Shown here piece after piece: positions 51,694 through 61,314 of a DNA stretch of 64,000 nucleotides (position 1 is the stretch's first letter; each line of letters begins with the position of its first letter). The DNA is taken from NCBI GenBank assembly GCA_965279255.1, contig OZ257146.1, forward strand, positions 3,224,001 through 3,288,000, given 5' to 3'. This DNA comes from CAMFLJ01 sp965279255 (GTDB taxonomy: Bacteria; Actinomycetota; Acidimicrobiia; Acidimicrobiales; Acidimicrobilacustridaceae). The position numbers were made by a program, and so were the translations under genes. The notes below the pieces were generated by a model. The model did not search any database. It was given only the letters and a program-made list of their open reading frames with translations, and was not told the origin of the DNA.

Positions 51694-53361
51694 CTACTGC
51701 CAGGAGCGGCGGCGGGCAGGGGCACCCGGGCGCAGCGACGGCAGCAGGCGCTTCTCCTCGCGCTGCTGGTCGAGCACGCTCTTGAGCCGGCTGAGTGGGT
51801 CGGCCGCGTCGGCGTCGGCGGCACGGTTGCGGCGCTCCTCCGGGTCGGCGGTGAGGTTGTGGAGCTCCCATGCCGGCTCGGCGGCAGGACCGAGGTTCAG
51901 GGCGGGGGCCATGCCGTGCTCGGTGTTCCACTCGTCGAGGCGCTCGTAGTAGTGGTTCAGCTTCCACAGCTCGGCACCACTGTCGGGCCCGGTGGGCAGC
52001 GACGTGACGACCGACTCGATGCACGCCGGGGGCGCCAGCGCCTCGAACGGCGCGCCCGTGAGCACGTTGGTCTGGCTCTGGCCGCTGGTGACGGCGTCCT
52101 CGGTCATGAAGTAGATCGGCGTCTCGACCGACTCGGGGGCAGCCCGACCCGTGAGCACCGCGCTGAGGTCACGGCCGGGGAGCGGCTGGACCTCGGTGTG
52201 GCGACGGGCGACACCGGCCGTGGCCTGCTCGACGTCGATGCCGGCGAGGCCCATGAGCGTGGGGATGAGGTCGACGTGGCTGGTGGGCACGCTGATGCCG
52301 CCGGGGGTCGAGGAGATGCCGGGCCCCTTCACCAGCATGGGCACCCGCACCGCCTCGTCGTAGGCGTTGGCCCACTTCTGCTGCATGCCACCGTGGGCAC
52401 CGAGCAGGTCGCCGTGGTCGGAGGTGAACACCACGATGGTGTCGTCGGCCATGCCCGACGCGTCGAGGGCGTCGAGGATGCGACCCACGGCCTGATCGAC
52501 CAGCTTGTGCAGGTAGTAGTAGAGGCGGCGGTAGTCGTTGTCGGCCGGCTGCGGCGCCACCAGCTGCGGCCACAGGTTCTTGAACAGCTCCTGGCAGGCG
52601 GGGCGCCCGGCGAACGAGTCGCCCTGCGAAGGTGCCTCGGCGATGTCGGGCAGCGTGTCGTCGTCGACCTCGAAGCCGAGCAGCAGCTCGTAGAAGCCGC
52701 CGGCGAAGGCGATGTCGTGGGGGTTCACGAACGAGGCGACCGCGAGCCACGGGCCGTCGCTCGCCGCCCCCGAGAGGTCGCCGAAGAGATCGGTGATCTG
52801 CTCGGCGAAGACGCCGTCGCGCACGGTGCCGCAGTCCTGCTTGGCCGCGCCGTGCGGCTCCCGGCCGATCCAGCCCGAGAAGCCGAACGGGTCGAGTCGG
52901 TCGGCGCGGCGGTAGGCGTCGACGACCTCGGGGATCAGGCGGCCGTCGTCGTCCGACGCGGCGAGCCCCTGGTGGGTGCCCGGAACCGGGAGGTCGGCGT
53001 GGCTGATGTGCCACTTGCCCCGGTAGTGGGTCTGGTAGCCACCGGCGCGGAACCAGTCGCCGAGCGTCGGCACCTCGTCGGCGTCGAGCCAGCGCATGCC
53101 GGGGTCGTCAGGGTCCTTGGCCACGCCGTCGGTCTGGGAGACACCGTGCAGCGAGGGGTACTGCCCGGTGAACAACGTGGCCCGGCTGGGGACGCACGCC
53201 GTCGAGCCCGCGTAGTGGCGGTGCAGCTCCACCCCCCCGTCACGGAGCCGCTCGCGGCTCGTGAGCTGGGTGCGGCGGAACTCCTTCACCGCGTCGGTCT
53301 CGTAGGGCGTCGGGTAGCGCTCCTCGTCCGTCATGATCAGCAGGACGTTGGGTGCAGCCAT
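51694..53361 (-). CDS. Sulfatase (formylglycine-dependent)
   Basis: 555 residues. NVLLIMTDEER is the metal-binding opening. The sulfatase signature is TACVPSRATLFTGQYP, with Cys56 as the residue converted to formylglycine (CxPSR). Later GKWH, DHGDLLGAHGGMQQK and a C-terminal domain complete the family layout. Hydrolyses sulfate esters, or in some relatives choline or phosphonate esters. No signal peptide is visible, so it is likely cytoplasmic. Start at 53361 chosen for the GGAG before it. A matching formylglycine-generating enzyme is not in the window. Confidence 0.92.
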   Translation of the reverse strand: MAAPNVLLIMTDEERYPTPYETDAVKEFRRTQLTSRERLRDGGVELHRHYAGSTACVPSRATLFTGQYPSLHGVSQTDGVAKDPDDPGMRWLDADEVPTLGDWFRAGGYQTHYRGKWHISHADLPVPGTHQGLAASDDDGRLIPEVVDAYRRADRLDPFGFSGWIGREPHGAAKQDCGTVRDGVFAEQITDLFGDLSGAASDGPWLAVASFVNPHDIAFAGGFYELLLGFEVDDDTLPDIAEAPSQGDSFAGRPACQELFKNLWPQLVAPQPADNDYRRLYYYLHKLVDQAVGRILDALDASGMADDTIVVFTSDHGDLLGAHGGMQQKWANAYDEAVRVPMLVKGPGISSTPGGISVPTSHVDLIPTLMGLAGIDVEQATAGVARRHTEVQPLPGRDLSAVLTGRAAPESVETPIYFMTEDAVTSGQSQTNVLTGAPFEALAPPACIESVVTSLPTGPDSGAELWKLNHYYERLDEWNTEHGMAPALNLGPAAEPAWELHNLTADPEERRNRAADADAADPLSRLKSVLDQQREEKRLLPSLRPGAPARRRSWQ

Positions 53362-53622
53362 CGGTCGGAACTCCATCGTCGATCGGGCAGGCAGGGCGAA
53401 GGCCGTGCGCAAGACCTCCCGGTCCCGCGCGTCGGGGCCTGACCGTAACGCGAGGTGCCGTCCGACTCCGGGCGGGAGATCACATCACCCGCCGCCCGGT
53501 CGAGCCTCGAGGGCGTCAGTGAGGCGCGACGCCGATATGGTCGCTCACGAAGACCCAACGGGGCGGCTCGCAGCCGTCCACCGTCACTGACGGGTCCGGG
53601 GCCGCATGGGCGGGGAGGACAC

Positions 53623-54606
53623 GTGAGCACGACCGACGGCACCGCCGTCGTGCCTGCCATACGGCTGGAGCACGTCACCAAGCACTACCCCGACGCGGAC
53701 ACCCCCGCCGTCGACGCCCTCGACCTCGACGTCCCGTCAGGCGAGCTGGTCGCCCTGGTGGGGCCGTCCGGTTGCGGGAAGACCACCATCCTCAAGATGG
53801 TGAACCGGCTCATCGCACCGACGAGCGGCACGATCTCCATCGACGGCGTCGACGCCGCCACCCTTCCCGTCCACGAGCTCCGCCGTCGCATCGGGTACGT
53901 CATCCAGCAGGTCGGGCTGTTCCCGCACCGCACCATCCGCGAGAACATCGCCACCGTCCCGACCTTGCTCGGCTGGGAGAAGAAGCGCACCCAGGCACGC
54001 GTCGACGAGCTGTGCGAGCTGGTCGGGCTCGACCCCTCCGTGCTGCGCCGGTACCCGTCGGCCCTCTCCGGCGGCCAGCAGCAGCGTGTGGGCGTGGCCC
54101 GGGCCCTGGCGGCCGACCCACCCGTCCTGCTGATGGACGAGCCCTACAGCGCGGTCGACCCGGTGGTCCGCGCCCGCCTGCAGGACGACCTGCTCGACCT
54201 CCAGCGCGGCCTGCACAAGACGATCCTCCTCGTCACCCACGACATCGACGAGGCGATCAAGCTCGCCGACCGGGTCGCCCTGCTGAACGTGGGCGGGGTG
54301 CTCGAGCAGTACGGCCCGCCCGACGAGCTGCTCAGGGCGCCGGCCTCGCCGTTCGTGGAGAACTTCCTCGGCCGCGACCGGGCGCTCAAGCGGCTGTCGC
54401 GACTCACCCTCGCCGACCTCGACGACGACGTCCTCGGACCGGCATCGGCCGACGGGCAGGGCCCTCCTCTCCCGGCCGAGCTGACCCTGCGCGACGCCCT
54501 CGACGCGCTGCTCGGGTCCGAGAGCGGCCACCTGCGCGTGCTCGACGACGCCGGCCAGGTCCGCGGCACGGTCACCGTCGATGTCATCGGGGAGCGCCTG
54601 CGGTGA
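53623..54606 (+). CDS. Osmoprotectant ABC transporter ATP-binding protein (OpuCA/ProV-like)
   Basis: 327 residues. Walker A GPSGCGKT (47-54), Q-loop QQVGLF, signature LSGGQQQ (148-154), Walker B VLLMDEP (168-174), H-loop THD. The first half resembles glycine betaine/choline importers: HVTKHYPDADTPAVDALDLDVPSGELV. The C-terminal part is too short for two CBS domains; only a remnant follows. GTG start with GGGGAGGAC. First of a four-gene operon; its stop overlaps the next start as GTGA. Confidence 0.93.
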   Translation: MSTTDGTAVVPAIRLEHVTKHYPDADTPAVDALDLDVPSGELVALVGPSGCGKTTILKMVNRLIAPTSGTISIDGVDAATLPVHELRRRIGYVIQQVGLFPHRTIRENIATVPTLLGWEKKRTQARVDELCELVGLDPSVLRRYPSALSGGQQQRVGVARALAADPPVLLMDEPYSAVDPVVRARLQDDLLDLQRGLHKTILLVTHDIDEAIKLADRVALLNVGGVLEQYGPPDELLRAPASPFVENFLGRDRALKRLSRLTLADLDDDVLGPASADGQGPPLPAELTLRDALDALLGSESGHLRVLDDAGQVRGTVTVDVIGERLR

Positions 54607-55286
54607 CCGCGATCCTCGCCAACGACGCCAACTCGTTCATCTGGTGGGACTGGGTGTCGCGCAACAGCGACGAGATCTGGGACGCCACGGTCGAGCACAT
54701 CGAGCTCACCCTGCTCACCGTGGCCATCGGCGTGGTCCTGGCCTCGCTGCTCACCGCCGTCGCCCTCCGGTTCCGGGTCACCACCACGCCGATCCTCTGG
54801 ACGACCGGCCTCGTCTACACGATCCCGAGCATCGCCCTGTTCGGCTTCCTCGTCCCCCGCCTCGGCCTCGGGTACCGCACCGCGCTGGTCGCCCTCGTCG
54901 GCTACACGCTCGTCATCCTCGTGCGGAACATGGTGGCCGGCCTCGAGGGTGTGCCGGCCACGATCAAGGAGGCGGCGACGGCGATGGGCTTCACGCCGTG
55001 GCGCCGCTTCTGGTCGGTCGAGCTGCCCCTCGCCCTCCCGACGATCATGGCGGGCATCCGGATCGCCACCGTCGGAACGGTCGGCCTCGTCACCATCTCG
55101 GCGCTCGTCGGCGAGGGTGGCTACGGCTCGCTCATCAACAACGGGCTCAGCCGGCAGAACTTCTCCACACCGATCGTCGTCGGTGCCGCGCTCTCGATCC
55201 TCATGGCCCTGGTGCTCGACCTCGGCCTGTGGGCGACCCAGCGGGCCCTCACCCCGTGGGACCGAGCCACGGGGGGCACGCGATGA
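54603..55286 (+). CDS. Osmoprotectant ABC transporter permease (OpuCB-like)
   Basis: 227 residues with about five or six membrane helices. Inner-membrane subunit of the betaine/choline importer: LTLLTVAIGVVLASLLTAVALR and the EAA-like loop EAATAMGFTPWRRFWSVELPLALPTI, which docks to the ATPase. It overlaps the ATPase gene (GTGA) and the next permease (ATGA). Confidence 0.93.
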   Translation: MTAILANDANSFIWWDWVSRNSDEIWDATVEHIELTLLTVAIGVVLASLLTAVALRFRVTTTPILWTTGLVYTIPSIALFGFLVPRLGLGYRTALVALVGYTLVILVRNMVAGLEGVPATIKEAATAMGFTPWRRFWSVELPLALPTIMAGIRIATVGTVGLVTISALVGEGGYGSLINNGLSRQNFSTPIVVGAALSILMALVLDLGLWATQRALTPWDRATGGTR

Positions 55287-56080
55287 GCACCGTCGTGCTG
55301 GCGCTGGAGTGGACGGGGTCGCGGGGCCTGATCGAGCGCACGATCGCCCACCTCGAGCTGGCGGGCCTCTCGATGCTGATCGCCTCGGTCGTCGCCCTGC
55401 CGTTGGGCATCATCGTCGGCCACAGCCGCCGCGGCGCCGGCGTGGCCACGACGCTGGTCACCGCCGGCCGGGCGGTGCCGACCTACGCCGTCATCGCCCT
55501 CCTGTTCCCGCTGGCGATCATCTGGGGCATCGGTCTGGGGTTCTGGCCCGCGGTGGTGGCCCTCGTGCTGCTCTCGATCCCGCCGCTCTACACCAACACC
55601 TACACCGGCATCCGTGGCGTCGACCCTGCGCTGGTCGAGGCGGCGCAGGGCGTCGGCATGACCGGGCGGCAAGTGCTGTGGGGCGTCGAGGTGCCGGTGG
55701 CCCTGCCGCTCATCCTCGCCGGCGTGCGCACCGCGGTGGTGCAGGTGATGGCCACCGCCACCCTCGCCTCGATCTTCGGCTACCAGGCCCTCGGGTCCTA
55801 CCTGACCGAGGGCCTCAGCCAACGTGACGACGCCAAGCTCCTGACCGGCACGATCGCCGTCGCCGTGCTGTGGCTCTTCGCGGAGGCCCTGCTCGGCCTC
55901 CTGCAGCGGTGGCTCACCCCGTGGGCCCGCACCGACTCGACGAGGGCGAGCCGTCGCCGGGCGCGCTCCCGCCGCGGCGGTCCTTCCGAGCCCTCCGATC
56001 CGTCCTCCACCACCACCCACCCCCTGCCGACCGCGGCAGCGGGAGCCGACCCGCTCCCGTTCTCCCAGACCACCCGATGA
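55283..56080 (+). CDS. Osmoprotectant ABC transporter permease (OpuCD-like)
   Basis: 265 residues, second permease of the same importer. EAA loop VEAAQGVGMTGRQVLWGVEVPVALPLILAGVRT and helix-rich body. Residues after about 220 form an unusual Arg/Ser/Pro-rich soluble tail (RASRRRARSRRGG then SEPSDPSSTTTHP) not present in typical OpuCD. Overlaps the previous gene by ATGA; its TGA at 56078-56080 precedes the binding protein. Confidence 0.92.
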   Translation: MSTVVLALEWTGSRGLIERTIAHLELAGLSMLIASVVALPLGIIVGHSRRGAGVATTLVTAGRAVPTYAVIALLFPLAIIWGIGLGFWPAVVALVLLSIPPLYTNTYTGIRGVDPALVEAAQGVGMTGRQVLWGVEVPVALPLILAGVRTAVVQVMATATLASIFGYQALGSYLTEGLSQRDDAKLLTGTIAVAVLWLFAEALLGLLQRWLTPWARTDSTRASRRRARSRRGGPSEPSDPSSTTTHPLPTAAAGADPLPFSQTTR

Positions 56081-56091
56081 AAGGATCCCCG

Positions 56092-57057
56092 ATGCACGCA
56101 CGCACCGAACCCCGCACCCCCCGACGACGACGGCGCACCGGTGCCGTGGCCGCCCTCGGGCTGCTGACCGCCCTCACCCTGCTGTTCGCGGCGTGCGGCA
56201 GCAGCAGCAGCGAGGGCTCGTCCTCGACCACGGTGCCGTCCGGTCCGGCGATCACGATCGGGGCCCAGGACTTCCCGGAGAGCCTCGTGCTCTCCGAGGT
56301 GTACTCCCAGGCCTTCCAGGCCGCGGGCTACAAGGCCGGCGTCCAGGAGCTCGGCGGCTACCGCGACCTGCTCTACGGGGCGTTCCAGAGCGGCGACGTG
56401 AACTTCGCCCTCGAGTACGCGGCCTCCATGTACAACTTCCTGGCCAAGCCGGACAGCCCGGCCGGCACCGATGTCGACAAGAACATCAGCGGGGTCACGC
56501 CCCTGCTCGAGGCGAAGGACATCGCCATCGCCGAGCCGAGCGCCGCGATCGACACCAACGCCTTCGTGATGACCAAGGCCAAGTCCGACGAGCTCGGCAT
56601 CACCACGCTCTCGGACCTCGCCGCCAAGGGCGCCAACCTCAAGCTGGGCGGCCCGTCCGACTGCGAGACCAACGCCTTCTGCATCCCCGGCCTGAAGCGG
56701 GTCTACGGCGTCGACCTGTCGGGCAGCTTCCTGGCCCTCGACACCGGCGTCGCCGACGCCCTCGCCGGGAACCAGTTCGACGTGGGCGTGCTGTTCTCCA
56801 CCGATCCGCCGGTCACCGATGAGAAGTTCGTCGTGCTGAAGGACGACAAGACGATGCTCGCCGCCGACAACATCGTCCCCGTCATGTCCCAGGCCCTCGT
56901 CGACGCCTACGGCCAGGACTTCGTCGACCTGGTCAACAAGATCTCCGCCGCGCTCACCACCGAGAACGTGGCCGAGATGAACAAGGCCTACGTGGTCGAC
57001 CGCGAGGACGCCTCGGCCATCGCCAAGAGCTTCCTCCAGGACAACGGCCTGAGCTGA
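56092..57057 (+). CDS. Glycine betaine/osmoprotectant-binding lipoprotein (OpuCC-like)
   Basis: 321 residues. Lipoprotein signal with Arg-rich start, LLTALTLLFAACGSS and the acylated Cys, then a Ser/Thr linker. ITIGAQDFPESLVLSEVYSQAF and the ELGGYRDLLYGAFQSGDVNFALEY segment are typical of OpuAC-type quaternary amine binding proteins. Captures betaine, choline or a related solute for the two permeases. Start at 56092 is supported by AAAGGA; an ATG at 56077 overlapping the permease stop is also in frame. Followed by a hairpin terminator. Confidence 0.93.
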   Translation: MHARTEPRTPRRRRRTGAVAALGLLTALTLLFAACGSSSSEGSSSTTVPSGPAITIGAQDFPESLVLSEVYSQAFQAAGYKAGVQELGGYRDLLYGAFQSGDVNFALEYAASMYNFLAKPDSPAGTDVDKNISGVTPLLEAKDIAIAEPSAAIDTNAFVMTKAKSDELGITTLSDLAAKGANLKLGGPSDCETNAFCIPGLKRVYGVDLSGSFLALDTGVADALAGNQFDVGVLFSTDPPVTDEKFVVLKDDKTMLAADNIVPVMSQALVDAYGQDFVDLVNKISAALTTENVAEMNKAYVVDREDASAIAKSFLQDNGLS

Positions 57058-57070
57058 CCCACCGCAGCTC

Positions 57071-57100
57071 GCGGGCCCCGGCCACCGTGCCGGGGCCCGC
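57071..57100. terminator. Bidirectional hairpin terminator
   Basis: Perfect 12-bp stem GCGGGCCCCGGC (57071-57082) with 57089-57100, loop CACCGT. It lies between the binding protein gene and the convergent TSUP gene; no T-run, as is usual at this GC content. Confidence 0.82.
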
Positions 57101-57123
57101 GCCGCGTCCGGGGCCGGCGCGGC

Positions 57124-57885
57124 TCAGGTGAACGCCCGGATGAAGAGGTAGGTCGACACCAGCAGGCCGACGACCACCACCGACGCCCGCAGCACACCCT
57201 CGTCGAGTCGGCGCGCCGCGTGGGCCCCGAGGTACCCGCCGACCAGGGTGGCCGGCGCGGCCACCGCCACGTAGGCCCAGTGCACCGGACCGAACAGGGC
57301 GAACACCACCACGCTCACCGACGCGTCGACCAGCGTCAGCAGGGACTTCGAGGCGTTGAGCCGCTTGAAGGTCTCGTGGATCGTCAGGCCGAGGACGCCG
57401 ATGATGATGACGCCGAGCGCGCCCCCGAAGTAGCCGCCGTAGATCGCGGCGAAGAAGATCCCGATGACCGCCGCCGGGCCCGGGGTCTCCCGGGTGGCCC
57501 CGCTGCGGGCCAGGCGGCGCTTGGCGGCGGGCTGCAGCGCGGTGAGCAGCGTGGCGAAGAGCACCAGGAACGGGACGATGACGTCGAACGCGCCCTCGGG
57601 GGTCAACAGGAGTGCGGTGCACCCGATGGCCGAGCCGGCCAGGGTGGCGACGACCAGCCGAGGGAGCCGGTGGCGCTGCTCGCCGATCTCCCGACGGAAC
57701 CCCGCCACCCCTCCGACGTAGCCAGGCCACGTCGAGACGGAGTTGGTCACGTTGGCGTCGAGCGTGGGCATCCCCGTGGCGAGCAGCGCGGGGAACAGGA
57801 TGAGCGATCCGCCGCCGGCGATGCTGTTGACGACGCCGCAGGCGAGGCCGGCGGCCGCGACGAGGGCCGCGTCGAACGGCGTCAT
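57124..57885 (-). CDS. TSUP family (TauE/SafE) membrane transporter
   Basis: 253 residues with about eight helices. The duplicated TSUP motifs are GVVNSIAGGGSLILFPALLATG and GGYFGGALGVIIIGVLGLTIHETFKRLNA. Known relatives export sulfite or import/export sulfur compounds and organic anions. ATG start at 57885. Divergent from the MFS gene. Substrate is not known here. Confidence 0.93.
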   Translation of the reverse strand: MTPFDAALVAAAGLACGVVNSIAGGGSLILFPALLATGMPTLDANVTNSVSTWPGYVGGVAGFRREIGEQRHRLPRLVVATLAGSAIGCTALLLTPEGAFDVIVPFLVLFATLLTALQPAAKRRLARSGATRETPGPAAVIGIFFAAIYGGYFGGALGVIIIGVLGLTIHETFKRLNASKSLLTLVDASVSVVVFALFGPVHWAYVAVAAPATLVGGYLGAHAARRLDEGVLRASVVVVGLLVSTYLFIRAFT

Positions 57886-57998
57886 CGACCCGCGTCGGGC
57901 GTGATCACAGCTCGGTACCCACGATGCCTCCTGCGCCGGCGCCTCCGATGCGGCGACACCGCCGATCCAATCACACTCGGGCCGACCACCGCCTCAGT

Positions 57999-58013
57999 CG
58001 GAGCGGGACGCTC
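57999..58013. promoter_or_regulatory. Inverted repeat upstream of MFS gene
   Basis: GGAGCG (57999-58004), 3-nt spacer, CGCTCC (58008-58013). TACCCT follows at 58014-58019 as a -10 candidate, so a bound protein would block the promoter. Could also be a leader hairpin. Confidence 0.35.
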
Positions 58014-58057
58014 CTACCCTCCCCCGGAACGATCTCGCCCAGCGCCGAGGTGCCGCC

Positions 58058-59587
58058 ATGGATCCCACCGACGACTCAGACCCCATGGCGCACCGCGACC
58101 ACGCGCGGGTCGCGCTCGACAGCCCACGCGGCCGCTGGATCGTGGCCGTCACCGTCGGCGCCGCCGGCATGGCGTTCCTCGACTCGACCGTCGTCAACGT
58201 CGCCCTGCCCGCCATCGGTGAGGACCTCGATGCCCCGAGCGACGTCCTGCAGTGGGTCGTGACCGGTTACCTCGTTGCGCTGGCCTCGCTGATCCTGGTG
58301 AGCGGGTCGTTGAGCGACCGCTTCGGGCGACGACGGGTGCTCGTGTGGGGCGCCGTCGTCTTCACGACGGCGTCGTTGCTCTGCGCCGCCGCGCCCACCT
58401 CGGGGGTGCTCATCGTCGCCCGGGTCGTCCAGGGCGCGGGCGCGGCCCTGCTGACGCCTGGGGCGCTCGCCTCGATCGAGGCCAGCATCGAGCGGGGCGA
58501 CCGGGGGCGGGCGATCGGCATGTGGTCCGGGATGACCGGCATCGCGTCGGCCATCGGACCGGTGGTGGGCGGGTTCCTGATCTCCGCCGTCTCCTGGCGC
58601 GCCATCTTCCTGCTGAACCTGCCCATCGGGGTGTTCGTGGTCGTGGGCGCCCGGCGCCATCTGCCCGAGACTCGTGGCGGCGAGGACGCCGCCCACACTG
58701 ACTGGGCCGGTGCCGCCCTCGCCGTGCTGGCGCTGGCGCTCGGCACGTTCGCGCTCACCAGCGACGGCTCGGGCTCCTCCCTCCCCGCCGTGACCGGGAC
58801 GCTGGCGGTGGTGGCCGCTGCCGCCTTCCTGGCGGTCGAGGCCCGGGTCCGTCAGCCGATGCTGCCGCTGTCGATGTTCCGGATCCGGCTCTTCAGCGCC
58901 TCGAACGCGATCACGTTCATCGTGTACGCCGCCCTCGGCGGGTTCTTCTTCCTCTTCGCCTCGTACCTCCAGGTCGCGCTGGGCTACAGCCCGTTCGTCG
59001 CCGGTGCCGCCTCGCTGCCGATCACCCTGTTGATGCTCGCCCTGTCACCGAGGTCGGGCGCCCTGGCCACCCGGATCGGCCCCCGGGTGCCGCTCACCGT
59101 CGGCCCGCTGGTCATCGGCGTCGGCCTCACGCTCCTGGCCCTCACCTCGCCCGCGTCGCGCTACGTGACCGACGTGCTGCCCGGCATCGTGATCGTGGCG
59201 ATGGGGCTGGTCGTGCTGGTGGCGCCCATCACGGCCACGGTGCTGGGCGCGGCGGGCGACGAGCGCGCCGGGCTCGCCTCGGGCATCAACAACGCGGTGG
59301 CCCGCCTCGGCACGCTCCTCGCCGTCGCCATCCTGCCGGCGGTCGCGGGGCTCCAGGGCGATGCGTTCTACGACGCCACCTCAATGGCGGACGGCTTCCG
59401 CACCGCGATGTTCGCCTGTGCCGGCCTCGCGGTGGTCGGCGGGCTGATCGCCCTGGTCACCATCCGCCGCCCCGCAGGTCCTCCCGGCCCAGCAGATGAC
59501 GAGCCGCCGGTGGCCCTGCGCACCTGCCCGACCACCGCGCCGCCCTGCGGGGTCGCCGCGGCCCTCGACGAACTGCGAAAGGCCTAG
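58058..59587 (+). CDS. MFS transporter, DHA2-type multidrug exporter
   Basis: 509 residues with 14 predicted helices. MAFLDSTVVNVALPAIGEDL, the motif A GSLSDRFGRRRVLVWG, and ALLTPGALASIEASI are characteristic of the EmrB/QacA drug:proton antiporters. Pumps out drugs or lipophilic metabolites. A short inverted repeat GGAGCG-GGA-CGCTCC lies 45 bp upstream (57999-58013), a possible operator. No TetR gene is adjacent. Confidence 0.94.
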   Translation: MDPTDDSDPMAHRDHARVALDSPRGRWIVAVTVGAAGMAFLDSTVVNVALPAIGEDLDAPSDVLQWVVTGYLVALASLILVSGSLSDRFGRRRVLVWGAVVFTTASLLCAAAPTSGVLIVARVVQGAGAALLTPGALASIEASIERGDRGRAIGMWSGMTGIASAIGPVVGGFLISAVSWRAIFLLNLPIGVFVVVGARRHLPETRGGEDAAHTDWAGAALAVLALALGTFALTSDGSGSSLPAVTGTLAVVAAAAFLAVEARVRQPMLPLSMFRIRLFSASNAITFIVYAALGGFFFLFASYLQVALGYSPFVAGAASLPITLLMLALSPRSGALATRIGPRVPLTVGPLVIGVGLTLLALTSPASRYVTDVLPGIVIVAMGLVVLVAPITATVLGAAGDERAGLASGINNAVARLGTLLAVAILPAVAGLQGDAFYDATSMADGFRTAMFACAGLAVVGGLIALVTIRRPAGPPGPADDEPPVALRTCPTTAPPCGVAAALDELRKA

Positions 59588-59604
59588 CGGCAGCTCGAGC
59601 CCGG

Positions 59605-60321
59605 CTACCCGCCGATGACGACCGTCGGCGGGCCGGCCATCACGAACTCGATGCTCGACTGGTCGAGGAAGTAGGCGACGTCGGGGTTGACCTCGGTCTG
59701 CACCGCCTCGACGCCGAGCGAGCCGAGGAAGGTGGCGTACGACGTGAACCACTGCTCGGTGACGCCGTCGTAGTCGGCGTCGGGCAGGTCGATCCCGTGG
59801 TTCTGGTCGTAGGCCAGCAACGGCTCGTTGAGCTCGGGGATGCGCTGGAACAGCCCGCCGTGGTGGTTCAGCCAGTGCTCATGGAAGGTCGGCAGGTCGA
59901 GCGCCGGGTTGCGGTGCAGGATGCAGACCATCTTCGCCCCGGCATCGGCCCGCCCCGGCTTGTCGACGATGACCTCGGGGTCGTGGGTGATCACCACGAG
60001 CTGCGCGTCGTCACGGAACGCCGCCGCGTCGGCGACGTGCGCGGCCCAGGCCGGCTCGGCCTGCAGGGCCTCGAGGTCGGCGAGCGAGTCGAACCACAGC
60101 ACGGCGGCGCCGTCCCAGCCCTGGCCCGTGCCCTCGGGCCGGTAGCGGTCGCGGACGTAGTCCTCCGCCAGCCGGTGGTTCAGCTCGTAGCGGCGGACGT
60201 GGCGCCGCAGGGTCGGCTCGTCGGCCAGACCCCGGGCGTGCACGTCCTCCCACCAGCGGTGGAACTCCTCGGTCGTGACGCCCTCACGGCGACGGCCGAA
60301 CGCGAACAGCTTGATCCCCAT
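59605..60321 (-). CDS. EthD-domain protein (two domains)
   Basis: 238 residues. Two ferredoxin-like EthD folds: residues about 1-115 (KLFAFGRRREGVTTEEFHRWWEDVHAR) and about 125-238 (KMVCILHRNPALDLPTFHEHWLNHHGGLFQR). EthD proteins act in degradation of ethers or polyketide-like compounds. ATG start 60321 after GGGGGGAACC. Upstream neighbour (enoyl-CoA hydratase) is on the same strand, 40 bp away, so the two form a small catabolic operon. Confidence 0.87.
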   Translation of the reverse strand: MGIKLFAFGRRREGVTTEEFHRWWEDVHARGLADEPTLRRHVRRYELNHRLAEDYVRDRYRPEGTGQGWDGAAVLWFDSLADLEALQAEPAWAAHVADAAAFRDDAQLVVITHDPEVIVDKPGRADAGAKMVCILHRNPALDLPTFHEHWLNHHGGLFQRIPELNEPLLAYDQNHGIDLPDADYDGVTEQWFTSYATFLGSLGVEAVQTEVNPDVAYFLDQSSIEFVMAGPPTVVIGG

Positions 60322-60361
60322 GGTTCCCCCCTCGGACCCGGACGACGCCGCGCCGCTGGTG

Positions 60362-61177
60362 TCAGCGGATGCGCGGCTTGATCCGGGGCTGGTTCTCGAA
60401 CGCCTCGTTGCCGGCCTTCATGACGTCCTTGTCGGTGGCGGTCGACAGGATCGACGGCCCCATCGACCGGGCGGCGAGCGGGCCGAGGTCGCTGGCGGCC
60501 CACACCGCGCGCATCGTGCCGGACGAGACGTTGGCGGGCACGCTCGCCACCACACCGGCCAGCCAGCCCGCCTGCTCCTGCAGCTCGTCGGCCGGTACGA
60601 CCTCGGTGACGAGGCCGATCTGCAGCGCCGTCGCCGCGCTGATGCGCTCGTGCGAGCCGAGCAGCGAGAGCCGCATGACGTTGCCGAGCGAGATGTGCTG
60701 CATCAGCTTCATCGGCTCGTACACCGCGGCCTGGCCGTAGGTGACGTGCGGGTCGAAGAAGGTGGCGTGCTCGGCGGCGATGATGATGTCGCACTCGGCG
60801 AGCATGTAGAACGCCCCGCCGCAGGCCATGCCGTTCACCGCGCAGATGACCGGCTTCCAGAGGTCGTTGGCCTTGGGGCCGACGTCCTCGCCCGGGTCGT
60901 CGTACATGTAGTTGTTCGACGTGCCGTAGAAGGTGTCCTGCTCGAACACGACGTAGGTGTCGTCGGCGCCGCGGTCGATGCCCACGCAGAAGGCCCGCTC
61001 ACCGGCGCCGGTGAGCACCACTGCCCGAACGTCGTCGTTGCTGCGCAGAGACCGCCAGAGTCCCTTGAGCTCCGAGCGCATCGTCGTGTTGAAGGAGTTG
61101 AGGACGTCGGGGCGGTTCAGGGTCACCCATGCCACGCCATCGCTCTCGGTGTAGAGGAGCGTCTCGAAGTCGGTCAC
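60362..61177 (-). CDS. Enoyl-CoA hydratase/isomerase family protein
   Basis: 271 residues. Crotonase fold: VAWVTLNRPDVLNSFNTTMRSELK, AVVLTGAGERAFCVGIDR, then KPVICAVNGMACGGAFYMLAECDIIIA with the CoA-binding glycine loop. The second catalytic glutamates appear altered in the FFDPHVTYGQAAVYEPM region, so it may not be a simple hydratase. GTG start with GCAGGTGAC upstream. Probably acts on a CoA ester in the same pathway as the EthD protein. Confidence 0.9.
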   Translation of the reverse strand: MTDFETLLYTESDGVAWVTLNRPDVLNSFNTTMRSELKGLWRSLRSNDDVRAVVLTGAGERAFCVGIDRGADDTYVVFEQDTFYGTSNNYMYDDPGEDVGPKANDLWKPVICAVNGMACGGAFYMLAECDIIIAAEHATFFDPHVTYGQAAVYEPMKLMQHISLGNVMRLSLLGSHERISAATALQIGLVTEVVPADELQEQAGWLAGVVASVPANVSSGTMRAVWAASDLGPLAARSMGPSILSTATDKDVMKAGNEAFENQPRIKPRIR

Positions 61178-61314
61178 TGCGTCACCTGCCGTCCGTGTCG
61201 TGCGTTCACCCCCGCAGGATGGCACGCCGGGCGACGCGGGTCCGCCTCACGGGGCCGGCGAGCCCATCGGCGGGTACGTTCGGGCGTTCTGCACAGGGGA
61301 TCGAAGGGGATGAG

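Noticed and set aside
53514..53592. Inverted repeat CGTCAGTGA ... TCACTGACG with a 61-bp spacer upstream of the ABC operon
   Set aside because: Spacing is too long for a simple operator and no other support; could be chance. Not listed as a feature.
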